Shown: piece by piece, positions 25,303-35,020 of the stretch
How positions within the stretch are numbered: position 1 is the first letter of the stretch
Layout: each line of letters begins with the position of its first letter
Source of the DNA: an uncultured Bacteroides sp.
GTDB taxonomy: Bacteria; Bacteroidota; Bacteroidia; Cytophagales; Cyclobacteriaceae
Direction of reading: 5' to 3'
NCBI GenBank assembly: GCA_902168185.1
Contig: CABHOV010000046.1
Coordinates: 124,001 to 188,000 of the forward strand
DNA: 64,000 nucleotides
The notes under the pieces: generated by a model
What the model was told of the DNA's origin: nothing
Database searches by the model: none
The model's input: the letters and a program-made list of their open reading frames with translations, nothing else
Program-made: the position numbers and the translations under genes

Positions 25303-26595
25303 ATGTATATAACAGCAGAAGAAGCCATTCAAATGATAAAACCTGGTCAACGGGTATTTATTCATGGAGGTGCCGCTACACCTCACTTCTTATTACAACA
25401 CCTGGCAAACCGATATCGTGAACTATGGAATGTAGAGCTTGTCAGCATCAGCCTGCAAGGGGATGCAATTCTTGCAGGCAAAAAATATAAAGACAGTTTC
25501 AGAATGAATTCATTGTTTGTTTCGCAAAATATTCGCGAAGCAATCAATAGTGGACGAGGTGATTATATACCTGTATTCTTAAGTGAGGTACCGAATCTTT
25601 TCAGAAAGAATATACTTCCTATTGATGTGGCCATCGTGCAGGTATCACCTCCTGATAAGCATGGATATTGCTCGCTGGGTGTATCCGTAGACGTTGCTGC
25701 TGCCGCTGTAAAAAGTGCCCGGTATACTATTGCACAAATAAACCCGAGGATGCCCAGAACATTGGGCGATGGCTTGATCAAAGCGGATACCTTTGATGCT
25801 ATGGTATATGCCGAGCAAGAGCTCCCCGAGGTTCGATGCATCAAAGAGAACGGTGAAATTGAAATGAGGATCGGAGCGTACTGCGCAGAACTTGTAGAAG
25901 ACGGGGCAACGATTCAAACAGGCATCGGATCTATACCGGATGCTGTACTGGCATCCTTAACCAATCACAAGCAACTTGGTATGCACACCGAAATGTTTTC
26001 TGATGGAATTATACCTCTGGTAGAAAAAGGTGTCATTACGAATGAGCATAAAAAGAAGCACCGTGGAAAAATTGTTACCTCTTTTGTATTAGGAAGTCGG
26101 GCCCTATATGATTTTATAGACGACAATCCATCGGTTATTGCGCTGGGTATTGATTATGTAAATGATACCGCTGTCATCCGGACAAATCCAAAAGTAACGG
26201 CAATCAACAGTGCGATCGAAGTCGATATAACCGGTCAGGTGTGCTCAGATTCTATCGGCACTTATCATTATTCAGGAGTGGGCGGACAAATGGACTTCGT
26301 GAGAGGCGCATCTCTTTCCGAAGGTGGCAAGCCTATTATAGCATTGCCCTCTATAACATCAAAAGGTATATCGCGAATTTCGTCCTTTCTCAAGCAAGGT
26401 GCTGGTGTTGTTACCACGCGGGCACATGCACACTATATAGTAACGGAATATGGAATCGCATACCTGTATGGAAAAAATATGCGTCAACGGGCAAAGGCGT
26501 TGATTGATATTGCACACCCTAACCACAGAGAAGATCTGGAAAAAGCTGCCTTTGAAAGATTCCGCAGCTATGAATTCGAGCGCACAATGTATTAG
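25303..26595 (+). CDS. acetyl-CoA hydrolase/CoA-transferase family protein
   Basis: A 430-residue cytoplasmic enzyme of the acetyl-CoA hydrolase/transferase family, which includes 4-hydroxybutyrate CoA-transferase and succinyl-CoA:acetate CoA-transferase. The CoA-binding GTGIGSIPDAVL-type block appears as IQTGIGSIPDAVLASL (about residues 205-220), and the candidate active-site Glu is in GMHTEMFSDG. The C-terminal half has HYSGVGGQMDFVRGASLSEGG and RAHAHYIVTEYGIAYLYGK, both family signatures. Length is typical for single-subunit members. Substrate pair cannot be fixed; acetate or succinate recycling is plausible. Confidence 0.88.
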   Translation: MYITAEEAIQMIKPGQRVFIHGGAATPHFLLQHLANRYRELWNVELVSISLQGDAILAGKKYKDSFRMNSLFVSQNIREAINSGRGDYIPVFLSEVPNLFRKNILPIDVAIVQVSPPDKHGYCSLGVSVDVAAAAVKSARYTIAQINPRMPRTLGDGLIKADTFDAMVYAEQELPEVRCIKENGEIEMRIGAYCAELVEDGATIQTGIGSIPDAVLASLTNHKQLGMHTEMFSDGIIPLVEKGVITNEHKKKHRGKIVTSFVLGSRALYDFIDDNPSVIALGIDYVNDTAVIRTNPKVTAINSAIEVDITGQVCSDSIGTYHYSGVGGQMDFVRGASLSEGGKPIIALPSITSKGISRISSFLKQGAGVVTTRAHAHYIVTEYGIAYLYGKNMRQRAKALIDIAHPNHREDLEKAAFERFRSYEFERTMY

Positions 26596-26622
26596 CGAAT
26601 ATATAGCGGCCCTCTCATTGAA

Positions 26623-26650
26623 ACTGTACAGGTAGTTACACCTGTACAGT
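26623..26650. terminator. strong stem-loop between convergent genes
   Basis: A perfect 11-bp inverted repeat ACTGTACAGGT (26623-26633) / complement (26640-26650) with a 6-nt loop lies between the CoA-transferase stop and the end of the EEP-family gene. No T-run follows, so its role as a terminator rests on position and stability. Confidence 0.5.
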
Positions 26651-26673
26651 CAAGAGAAGTGCATCAATTCACA

Positions 26674-27513
26674 TCATTTTTTTACATAATCTACTTCTAT
26701 CAATACCGGAAAATGATCGGATGGGAATTTACCGTTATAGCTATCGGTAAGAATTCCATAACGCTTCACACGAAATGTGGATGTAATAAATATATGATCT
26801 ATCCTGCGATCTGTTTTGCTGGTAATGTCGAAGCTGTTGAAAGTACCATTCGGAGTCAGTTTAATCTCAGCGGTGGTATATGCATCTTTCAATATTCCTG
26901 ACGTATGCAGCAAAGTATAGCTTTCATTGAACTGATCAACATTGAAGTCTCCGGTGAGTACCACAGGGGCGCTACCCGCTATAGTTTTGATCTTGTCCAG
27001 GATTAAACGGGCACTCTCCTTGCGTGCCTGCACACCCCGGTGATCAAAATGTGTATTGAATACATAGAACTTAAGACCGCTCTTTTTTTCTTCAAACTCT
27101 CCCCAGGAGCAAATGCGTGGCAGAGCGGCATCCCATCCCTTAACAGGCCTATCGGTAGTCTCTGCGAGCCAGAATGTTCCTTTCTTTAACAGACGAAATT
27201 TATCGGTCTTGAAATATATAGGTGAGAACTCACCTTTCTTATCGCCATCATCCCTGCCAACTCCTATATAGTCATAGCCTGGCAAGTTTTTAGAAAGATC
27301 TTCACGTTGATTGAATAAAATTTCCTGCCCACCAAAAATATCGAAATCGTAGAAGGCGATCATTTGTATGATTACCGGCAAGCGCTGCTTCCAGGCATTC
27401 AGACTATCACCGGCATTATCGTAGCGCATATTATAGGTTGCAATTCGAAACGTCTGTGCATGCACAAGTCCTGCTGATAAAACTATAAACAGGCATAGGG
27501 TTAACTTCTTCAT
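26674..27513 (-). CDS. secreted endonuclease/exonuclease/phosphatase family enzyme
   Basis: A 279-residue protein with a cleavable signal (residues 1-20 ending VHAQ) and a complete EEP fold, a Mg-dependent phosphodiesterase or phosphomonoesterase fold. Catalytic motifs in order: NMRYDN, GGQEILFNQ (Glu), NTHFDHRGVQARKESA, VLTGDFNVDQ (Asp/Asn), RRIDHIFI and SDHFPVLIE (Asp-His). It is the last gene of a minus-strand run after sigma factor, FecR, SusC and SusD, 70 bases after SusD. This suggests that the imported material is a phosphate ester. DNA, phospholipid headgroup and sugar phosphate are all possible. Confidence 0.88.
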   Translation of the reverse strand: MKKLTLCLFIVLSAGLVHAQTFRIATYNMRYDNAGDSLNAWKQRLPVIIQMIAFYDFDIFGGQEILFNQREDLSKNLPGYDYIGVGRDDGDKKGEFSPIYFKTDKFRLLKKGTFWLAETTDRPVKGWDAALPRICSWGEFEEKKSGLKFYVFNTHFDHRGVQARKESARLILDKIKTIAGSAPVVLTGDFNVDQFNESYTLLHTSGILKDAYTTAEIKLTPNGTFNSFDITSKTDRRIDHIFITSTFRVKRYGILTDSYNGKFPSDHFPVLIEVDYVKK

Positions 27514-27583
27514 TTATATAGTTATTAAAAGTATACACTTTAAATGAAGCGCACGTCTTAACACTACGTGCGCTTCCAATGCT

Positions 27584-29365
27584 TTAATTAATGTCCCATC
27601 CGGGGTTTTGCCCAAGCTCCGGATTCATTAACCGGTCATTCTCCGGAATCGGGTATAAATAATGCTTGTCCTCCCATACCCGCGGTATATTTGTTAGCCA
27701 CGTGATCTCTCCAGACGTTGTGTTGGACAACCGCTGTGGATTTACACCGGAGCTGATGGTAGGTGCGACATTAATATACGTTACACCAGCCACCGGGTTT
27801 TGTGGTGGCGTAATATAAAAGCAAACATCAAGTTTACCATCTTCATTCAGGTCCAGCGGCTGGTCAACGGCAGGAACATAAAAGCCATTCCACGTTTGCT
27901 CCAACAGTTCACCATGCTTCCAGCGTACAAGATCATAAAACCGAAATCCCTCCAGCACCAATTCAATACCACGCTCTCTGCGAATCTCCAAAATTACAGG
28001 ATCCGCTATATCCGGAAAATAATTAGACTGAAGATAAGGATCCACAACGGTAGGGATAGTGGTAAGGCCACTGGTGATACCGGCACGCTTTCGTAATGCC
28101 CCTATAGTCTTTGTCCAATCTGCATCCGTAAATATACCAAGCTCTGCTTTTGCCTCGGCCAAATTTAGCAAGACTTCCGCATAGCGGATAATTGAAATCG
28201 AATTATCGTTCCGGCTGCCACCATCATAGTATGTATCATCCAAACACCATTTAATAGGTTGATACCCGGTATAGGTATAGGAAAAAACAGGGGGCGCAAC
28301 TTCGGTTATACCTGCGTTCGTCCGTTTATAGTCTCCCATACGAATCGTCTGCTGAAGTCTGCTGTCGCGGGATTTTACTTCCTGCGGAAACGTCATGGTC
28401 TCATAGTCGGCTTTGTCCGTAAAGGGAGTTCCATCGATCGTCAGGTATGTATTGATGAATGTTCGCGTAAAGCTTAGGCGCGCGCCATAGGTAGCGCTGG
28501 TCCACCACCAGTTCGCATCATTGAAAACACTGAGCGTTGGATCGCACAATGCTGCCAGCATGATCTCGGAGCCTACCGGGACTTTAGAGGTAAATAACTG
28601 GCGATACGATTTGCCTGGACCGCCTGTTTCATTTATACTGAAACCCGCTTCATCCATCACGACCTGCGCTGCAGAAGCTGCTTCACTCAACAACGCCTCT
28701 GCACCGGGTAAACCAAGTTCCGTATGATACTTCCGAAATGTACCTTCAAATAAACATACTCTCGACTTAAAGGCATACGCTATATATTTCGTAACCAGGC
28801 TACGTGTATTATCCGTAACTGTACGGATGTTGGCCGTTGCGTAATCCAGGTCCGCCAGAATGGAATCCATCACCACGGTGCGTGAATCACGGCCGCTAAA
28901 TAATTTGGGATCATCCACATCCATAGGTTTGCCGATCCAGGGTACATCTCCAAATCTTTTTATTTTATCGAAATAAAACCAGGCGCGAAAAAAACGGGCT
29001 ATACCTATATAATGCCGTTGTACATCCGGAGCAATGTTCGGGTAATTACAATTTTCGATAAAGTAATTTACATTCCGCAGATCTCTCCAATCCCATCCTG
29101 TACTCTGGCGCGGCCCGAATGCACCTTCGCGAATGAAATCAAGGGGCTGATTACGCGCTCCATAATCCGACATCTCATCACCGCGATGAATGTTATTAGC
29201 GGTTGGTAATATATTGTAAAATGAATTAGCATAAAGTTCCAGTCCCTTCTCACTTCCGAAGACAGCATCTTTGGACGTTGTAGCTTCCGGAAGTTGCTCC
29301 AGATCACAACTGACCAGGAGTATAATAAACAAGAACAACAATCTGGTATATCTTTTCATAAGCAT
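27584..29365 (-). CDS. SusD/RagB-family outer-membrane lipoprotein
   Basis: A 593-residue surface lipoprotein that forms the lid over a SusC channel and binds the nutrient. The lipobox is LLVSC (about residues 16-20), followed by the usual D-L-E-Q-x-P linker. The helical SusD repeats include ARFFRAWFYFDKIKRFGDVPW (about 125-145), and the C-terminal RRERGIELVLEGFRFYDLVRWKHGE block is diagnostic. The gene begins 27 bases after the SusC stop codon, giving the standard SusC-SusD order. Its binding specificity is not readable from sequence. Confidence 0.93.
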   Translation of the reverse strand: MLMKRYTRLLFLFIILLVSCDLEQLPEATTSKDAVFGSEKGLELYANSFYNILPTANNIHRGDEMSDYGARNQPLDFIREGAFGPRQSTGWDWRDLRNVNYFIENCNYPNIAPDVQRHYIGIARFFRAWFYFDKIKRFGDVPWIGKPMDVDDPKLFSGRDSRTVVMDSILADLDYATANIRTVTDNTRSLVTKYIAYAFKSRVCLFEGTFRKYHTELGLPGAEALLSEAASAAQVVMDEAGFSINETGGPGKSYRQLFTSKVPVGSEIMLAALCDPTLSVFNDANWWWTSATYGARLSFTRTFINTYLTIDGTPFTDKADYETMTFPQEVKSRDSRLQQTIRMGDYKRTNAGITEVAPPVFSYTYTGYQPIKWCLDDTYYDGGSRNDNSISIIRYAEVLLNLAEAKAELGIFTDADWTKTIGALRKRAGITSGLTTIPTVVDPYLQSNYFPDIADPVILEIRRERGIELVLEGFRFYDLVRWKHGELLEQTWNGFYVPAVDQPLDLNEDGKLDVCFYITPPQNPVAGVTYINVAPTISSGVNPQRLSNTTSGEITWLTNIPRVWEDKHYLYPIPENDRLMNPELGQNPGWDIN

Positions 29366-29392
29366 GATTTTTAAAATCTGACGAATGATTTA

Positions 29393-32300
29393 TTAAAGTG
29401 TGATGGAAAGCCCGATGGTATAACTCTTCAACATCGGATAGTTGTTTCCGTTACCGGATGATCCTGTCGTAAGAACTTTATCCGAAGGACCTGTGCTTTC
29501 AACATCCAGATCACGTGTCACTTTATAGAATGGTGACCACGAAAACAGGTTCTCACCGGATATATATACCCGCGCACTCTGCATTTTTATCCTTTCCATC
29601 AGCGTCTGTGGCAGGTTATATCCGATCTGTATATTTTTCAAACGGAGGTATGCTATATTCTGGAGATACTTCGTTTGCTTTACCCCCAGCTCTCTGGATG
29701 TGCTCTGTGCCGTATACCCACGCAGGCGTGGAAAATATGCATTTGGATTTTCTTCTGTCCAGTAATTACCGAGCATCGATTCAGGCATACTGTTATACGG
29801 ACGGTTATAAGGTCCCCAGAAATAATCAGCTTCCGCACCAGGCCACCAGTCTTGCTTGCCAACACCCTGAAAGAACGCAGAGAAGAAAAAGTTATTCCAG
29901 TCAGCTCCAAACATCGCCCCATAGGTGTACCGTGGTGAGGTGTTTCCTATAATTACCATATCGCCAGGATCATTAACCGTGTTGGCACCGTTGTCTATAA
30001 TGGTGCGACCGTTGGCGGCAATTTTACCATCGATGTCCTTGAACTTGATATCACCAGGAAGAATCTGTCCGGAGTTCGAAGCTTTGATCAGACTTTGATC
30101 TGCATGTGCATCAATGTCTTCTTTCGAAGTGAAAAATCCTTCGGTAACATATCCCCATACTTCTCCGATCTTTTGACCTTCGTAGTAATCACTGAGTTTT
30201 TTATCCGGGTTATTATACCGTAGAATTTCAGATTGATTATCAGCTAGCGTCAGTCGAATAGTATAGTTAAATGGTTTGGACGCCAGTGAGATCTCATCTG
30301 CCCAGCCCAATACAATTTCCCATCCGGTAGTTTTCAAATCAGCATAGTTTCCTTTGGGAACATCGGTACCAAACACGGCAGGCAACGTCATGCCTACTGT
30401 AAACATGTCGGTTGTCTTCCGTATATAGGCATCTGCGCTCAGCGTTAATCTTCCGGATAACATGCCGAGATCAAGTCCTATATTTTGAGTGGTAGATGTT
30501 TCCCAGGTAAGTCCGTCCGGTAATACTCCGGGCTGACTGGTATATTGCGGCTTCACGCCATTCAATATCAAGCTTGACTGCGACACGGCAAATTTTTCCT
30601 GGAATGCATAGGACGCTATACTTCCATTTCCGAGTGATCCATATGATCCGCGCAGCTTCAGGTCGGAGATAAATCTCTCGGATACATTCCAGAATGATTC
30701 ATTGGAAATGCGCCAGCCTGCCGATACCGATGGAAAGAATGCATACCGCTCATTAGCCGGAAACTTCGAAGAACCATCGTACCGTCCATTGACCTCGAGT
30801 AAATACTTATCGTTATATATATAGTTCAACCGGAAGAAGCCACCCAGTATATTCCATTTCTCCCAGCCACCCACGGTGGTGATCGATTGACCGAGTGCCA
30901 GGTTTATATCCTGTGCATCTTCATATATAAGGCCATTGCGTTGTGCCGATAAACCTTTATAGGTTGACTGCTCATAGTTATACCCGGCCATAGCCTTTAC
31001 ATAATGCTTCGCCTGAAATGTATTCTCATACTCAATATAAAAGTTGGTAGCCAGGTATTGCGTTTCATTATAGGCATCTTTCAGGTCATTGGTATTTGTG
31101 CCTACATATTCGATCACACCAGGTCTTCTGCTATAGGGCACAGGTGTGCGTACAGTCTTTTGATTATCATCTGTATCCTGAAATGTAAAGTTTCCTTTTA
31201 CACTGAACTTATCATTCAGGAAATCGGCTGTAAAAGAAGTGGTGTTACGCAGCACGCGGTTTTGCATATCGATTCCGTTTTTGCCATACCAATAATCGCC
31301 AACGGTATAGGCAGCGGAATACGTTAACGTTCCATCCGGGTTAAACATCGGTGACATGGCGTGTCCTTCATCCGCCAGGTTACGCCATATACCACCACCC
31401 TCTCCTACGTTCAGCGGATTGTGATAATTCATGGCAGAAAACTGAGCATTGTTTTCAAGTTGCAACCACGGACGGATCTGTATAGAGCCCTTCGCACGAA
31501 AGTTATACATCTTATAGTCATCAGAATTATAGCGGAACAATCCCTTCTGATCAAAGTATCTTCCCGTTACATAGAATGAAGTTTTATCACCGCTACCGGA
31601 AACCGTAACATTGTGCTCCATGGCACTGGTGGATTTCTTATATAGCTCTTTATACCAATCCGTGCTACCATAATATATATACTCACCTGTAGGACCAACT
31701 TCTACGCGCGGCAGACTTGGATCTTCAGACCTTCTTTTCAATTCAGCGAGATACGCAGGAGAAAACTTCAAGGTCTTGTTTACATTCTGCGGAGTCTGTG
31801 AGTAATCATTCCATGCCGTCCACGCTTCATTGAATACCGATGCCCATGTATAGCCATCCGTTACCAGGTCGGGCACGGCCGTTGGTTTCTTGATTGAATA
31901 GTTGGCTGAATAATCAACCGTCATTCTATCTTTAGCAGGTTTCTTGGTGGTGATCAATACCACACCAAAAGCACCACGTGCGCCATAAATCGCGGCAGAC
32001 GCTGCATCTTTAAGCACCGATACACTCGTGATGTCGCGCGGGTTTATCAACCTCGGATCGCCCTCAACACCATCAATCAAAATCAACGCGCTTCCACCTT
32101 GTCCAATGGATGTCGTTCCCCGAATGTTATAGCTTGGTGATTGTATAGGTTTACCATCTTCCAGGCGGATGTTCAGGTTTGGTATCATACCCTGTAGCCC
32201 TTGCGTTAGATTGGGCATAGGTCTGTTTTCAAATACTTCACTCGTTACCTGGTCGACAGCACCGGTCATATTTACTTTCTTTTGTGTGCCGTATCCTACC

Positions 32301-32983
32301 ACAACAATTTCTTCAAGCGATTTTGAATCGGGCGCAAGTTGAATATCGATTGTGGTTTGTTCACCTATAGCACGCTCCACGGTTTTATACCCGATAAAGC
32401 TGAACTGAATGGTTGCACCTTCGGGAGCATCTAAAGTATATATACCGTTGATGTCAGTTGTTGTTCCGGTAGCGGTACCTTTAACAAGTACATTTACTCC
32501 GGGGATAGCCTCACCGGTACCAGCGTCCGTTACTTTCCCCTGAACCGTTTTCACGATTACTGGAACAACTTCCTTATCGGCGACGATTTTCCTTGAAACA
32601 ATAATGTTATAGTTGATCTGCTTGAATTGCAGTTCACTGTTCCTGGATATTTCCAGGAGTATATCTGCTACTGTAACATCAGGTTTATAAAACGAGAATT
32701 TACCTCTAACCTTCCGGATCGAACTTTGATAAACAAATACGTAATCTGTTTTATCCTCGATGGCAGAAAAAATCTCTGTGATTCCCGCATTCTTAAGGTC
32801 AATAGAGATTCTTACCTCGCGAATGTTCTGTCCGTGAGAAGGTGCCGCAAGCAAAAACTGTATGGCGAGACACTGCCATATAAAAACATAGACTATTTGT
32901 TTTGACGCGAACATCAATATTTTGAGTAATTTCAAGCTCATAAGTAGACTATAAAGGTTTACAAATCTTTGTGGTCGGCCCAT
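29393..32983 (-). CDS. SusC-family TonB-dependent transporter with STN signalling domain
   Basis: A 1196-residue outer-membrane transporter; an internal ATG at 32941 (residue 15) is an equally good start. After the signal peptide come an STN domain (about residues 58-131, FSAIEDKTDYVFVYQSSIRK), a carboxypeptidase-regulatory-like domain (about 148-220, GKVTDAGTGEAIPGVNVLVKG), the plug (VVGYGTQKKVNMTGAVDQV, IDGVEGDPRLINPRDITSV) and a barrel ending in LKSYTIGLSITL. The STN domain contacts a FecR anti-sigma in the periplasm; a FecR gene lies directly upstream. It therefore both imports substrate and signals its presence. Confidence 0.95.
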   Translation of the reverse strand: MGRPQRFVNLYSLLMSLKLLKILMFASKQIVYVFIWQCLAIQFLLAAPSHGQNIREVRISIDLKNAGITEIFSAIEDKTDYVFVYQSSIRKVRGKFSFYKPDVTVADILLEISRNSELQFKQINYNIIVSRKIVADKEVVPVIVKTVQGKVTDAGTGEAIPGVNVLVKGTATGTTTDINGIYTLDAPEGATIQFSFIGYKTVERAIGEQTTIDIQLAPDSKSLEEIVVVGYGTQKKVNMTGAVDQVTSEVFENRPMPNLTQGLQGMIPNLNIRLEDGKPIQSPSYNIRGTTSIGQGGSALILIDGVEGDPRLINPRDITSVSVLKDAASAAIYGARGAFGVVLITTKKPAKDRMTVDYSANYSIKKPTAVPDLVTDGYTWASVFNEAWTAWNDYSQTPQNVNKTLKFSPAYLAELKRRSEDPSLPRVEVGPTGEYIYYGSTDWYKELYKKSTSAMEHNVTVSGSGDKTSFYVTGRYFDQKGLFRYNSDDYKMYNFRAKGSIQIRPWLQLENNAQFSAMNYHNPLNVGEGGGIWRNLADEGHAMSPMFNPDGTLTYSAAYTVGDYWYGKNGIDMQNRVLRNTTSFTADFLNDKFSVKGNFTFQDTDDNQKTVRTPVPYSRRPGVIEYVGTNTNDLKDAYNETQYLATNFYIEYENTFQAKHYVKAMAGYNYEQSTYKGLSAQRNGLIYEDAQDINLALGQSITTVGGWEKWNILGGFFRLNYIYNDKYLLEVNGRYDGSSKFPANERYAFFPSVSAGWRISNESFWNVSERFISDLKLRGSYGSLGNGSIASYAFQEKFAVSQSSLILNGVKPQYTSQPGVLPDGLTWETSTTQNIGLDLGMLSGRLTLSADAYIRKTTDMFTVGMTLPAVFGTDVPKGNYADLKTTGWEIVLGWADEISLASKPFNYTIRLTLADNQSEILRYNNPDKKLSDYYEGQKIGEVWGYVTEGFFTSKEDIDAHADQSLIKASNSGQILPGDIKFKDIDGKIAANGRTIIDNGANTVNDPGDMVIIGNTSPRYTYGAMFGADWNNFFFSAFFQGVGKQDWWPGAEADYFWGPYNRPYNSMPESMLGNYWTEENPNAYFPRLRGYTAQSTSRELGVKQTKYLQNIAYLRLKNIQIGYNLPQTLMERIKMQSARVYISGENLFSWSPFYKVTRDLDVESTGPSDKVLTTGSSGNGNNYPMLKSYTIGLSITL

Positions 32984-33084
32984 CCCTGTTGCCGCAGCGG
33001 ATGGGCTTCTTTTTTATACTATAGGTATTTCTTCAACCGGGAAGAAACCACCTGATTTATGGAGTCATATTTAAATCATAGGCA

Positions 33085-34077
33085 TCAGGGGTTACAAGGT
33101 TTTCCGGATATTATTATTTCACGCTCACTTGCAAAACGGTACGTTATACCGTGCATAATTTTTAAGCCCTCTAGTATATTAGTTAGTCTATCACTTTTAT
33201 ACTTGCCACTGATGGTACAGTTCTGCAGTGCACCATTTTCCAGTTCGATCTTTACGTTATACCACCGCTCCAATGTATTTACGACTTCCTGTACAGACGT
33301 ACGATCAAGGTATATAATGTTCTCAGTCCAGGCCATGTAGCGCTCTGCCGGTACGTTACGAAACTTCCAGTCCATAAGAGCCTGGTCATATTGTATTTGC
33401 TGATTAGCTCCTAACACAGCTTCCTCTTTTCTACGAATGTTTGCAACGTGTACTTTTCCCGTACTGACGGTAACTTCTATACGCTCATGATGGTATGCGC
33501 GGATGTTAAAAGAAGTGCCGCGCACAGTAGTCAGCAGACCACCAGATGTAACTATAAATGGTTTATCCGGATCCGGCTTTACTTCGAAAAATGCTTCACC
33601 ATAGAGTGTGATTTCGCGTGTGTCCCCAACAAACTTTTCAGGAAAAGAAACTGTGCTGCCCGCATTCAGTTTTACAACAGAGCCGTCATCCAACGTAATC
33701 GTAGCCCGCTGTCCCAAGCTGGTGGTGTGCGTTATATATTTGACCGTTTCCTTTTTTCCGGAGCGGAAATTATATACAAATAATCCTGCGAGAAGAAGTA
33801 TACTAACGGATGCCGCTATTTTAAGGAATGAAAACGTGAATGATCTGCTCTCCGGAGCAAGAACTTCGTTCCCAGCTTGATCAAGATCAATCGTACGGGT
33901 AAGAGATTGGTATATTTCAATTTTGATGCGATCCTTATCCGTCAATTGCCAGTCCGACCAATACTTTTCGTCCTTTTGAAAAGCGTTAAAAAACACATCG
34001 AAATATTTCTGCTCATCGATTGAGCACTCTCCTTTAACATACCGGTCCAGCAGTGCTTTGAATTCTACTTGTGTCAT
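33085..34077 (-). CDS. FecR-family anti-sigma factor
   Basis: A 330-residue inner-membrane protein. The N-terminal cytoplasmic part (residues 1-86) would bind the sigma factor; a single membrane helix follows (about 88-106, FLKIAASVSILLLAGLFVYNF). The periplasmic FecR domain starts near residue 118 with ITHTTSLGQRATITLDDGSVVKLNAGS and FPEKFVGDTREITLYGEAFFEV, both family hallmarks. The C-terminal DUF4974-like region (SVQEVVNTLERWYNVKIELEN) resembles an STN fold. It is between the sigma factor gene and the STN-bearing SusC, the classical order for trans-envelope signalling. Confidence 0.94.
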   Translation of the reverse strand: MTQVEFKALLDRYVKGECSIDEQKYFDVFFNAFQKDEKYWSDWQLTDKDRIKIEIYQSLTRTIDLDQAGNEVLAPESRSFTFSFLKIAASVSILLLAGLFVYNFRSGKKETVKYITHTTSLGQRATITLDDGSVVKLNAGSTVSFPEKFVGDTREITLYGEAFFEVKPDPDKPFIVTSGGLLTTVRGTSFNIRAYHHERIEVTVSTGKVHVANIRRKEEAVLGANQQIQYDQALMDWKFRNVPAERYMAWTENIIYLDRTSVQEVVNTLERWYNVKIELENGALQNCTISGKYKSDRLTNILEGLKIMHGITYRFASEREIIISGKPCNP

Positions 34078-34202
34078 GCCATTGCGTTATACCCTATAGT
34101 GTAGGCAAGCCTACTAAACACGGGGGTAAAATCTTTCAGAAAAGCACATATAATAAAACAGTAATACGATTAACAGAATGGTAATACAAGGCGTGTGTAT
34201 AC

Positions 34203-34799
34203 TTAGAGCAACAGGAGCACTATACCAATATGAATGACGGCATGCTCAATAGAATCACGAAGATGTTTTAGTGCATTGGAAATATGCCACTCCACGGTAC
34301 GCGTAGAAAGATTGAGACGCTCTGCGATTTCTGTATTGGAGAGATGTTCAAAACGGCTGAGGTAAAATACGTTCCTGCATTTTTCCGGAAGGTTGTTCAA
34401 AGTCGCTTGCAGTAAACTATCGAGCTCTTTAAAATCGATGAGCTCTTCGGTACTGTTGATCGCCTTGTCTTTTCCTCCCAGATATAGTGTGTGCTCCATA
34501 CTCAATTCTGATCTGCGCAGATGTTGGGCTACCTGGTATTTTACAGACTGATATAGATAGGCGGAAAGAAAAGTGATCTGCAGTGTTTGCCGCTTCTTCC
34601 AGATCGCCAGAAAAACCTCCTGGACAATATCTTTTGATGCATCTTCATCTCGCAGCAAAGCATAGGAAGCCCGATACATACCTTCCCAATAGCGATCGTA
34701 CAGCGTGCTGAATGCAGCACGGCTATCGTTCTGCAACAGTTTTAGTAATTGTTCATCCGGGAGTGTATGTATGTTTTGAGACTCCATATAGGAGTTCAA
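34203..34799 (-). CDS. ECF RNA polymerase sigma factor
   Basis: A 198-residue sigma-70 factor of the ECF group, Bacteroides expansion family 1 type. Region 2 covers about residues 27-93 (FSTLYDRYWEGMYRASYALLRDEDASKDIVQEVFLAIWKKR), and region 4 covers about 128-180 with the helix-turn-helix LPEKCRNVFYLSRFEHLSNTEIAERLNLSTRTVEWHISNAL. A second ATG at 34787 is possible. It is released by the adjacent FecR and should transcribe the SusC/SusD/EEP genes downstream. Confidence 0.94.
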   Translation of the reverse strand: MNSYMESQNIHTLPDEQLLKLLQNDSRAAFSTLYDRYWEGMYRASYALLRDEDASKDIVQEVFLAIWKKRQTLQITFLSAYLYQSVKYQVAQHLRRSELSMEHTLYLGGKDKAINSTEELIDFKELDSLLQATLNNLPEKCRNVFYLSRFEHLSNTEIAERLNLSTRTVEWHISNALKHLRDSIEHAVIHIGIVLLLL

Positions 34800-35020
34800 A
34801 TAACTTAAATAAAAAAGGAGCCAGTAACCTAAGTAGCATTAAGGAATTCTTAATTTTTAGGAATCGGAACATCCTGTTTGTCACAATATTCCGAGCGAAC
34901 ACTATATCACTGAGAATTCAATTAATAAAACGTTAATATATCCTTTGATGTAAAGTAACGCTATTCCTGTTTCTTTGAGCTCCCCAAAACCCCCTCTCAC
35001 TAACGTAAGAAATTATTTCT

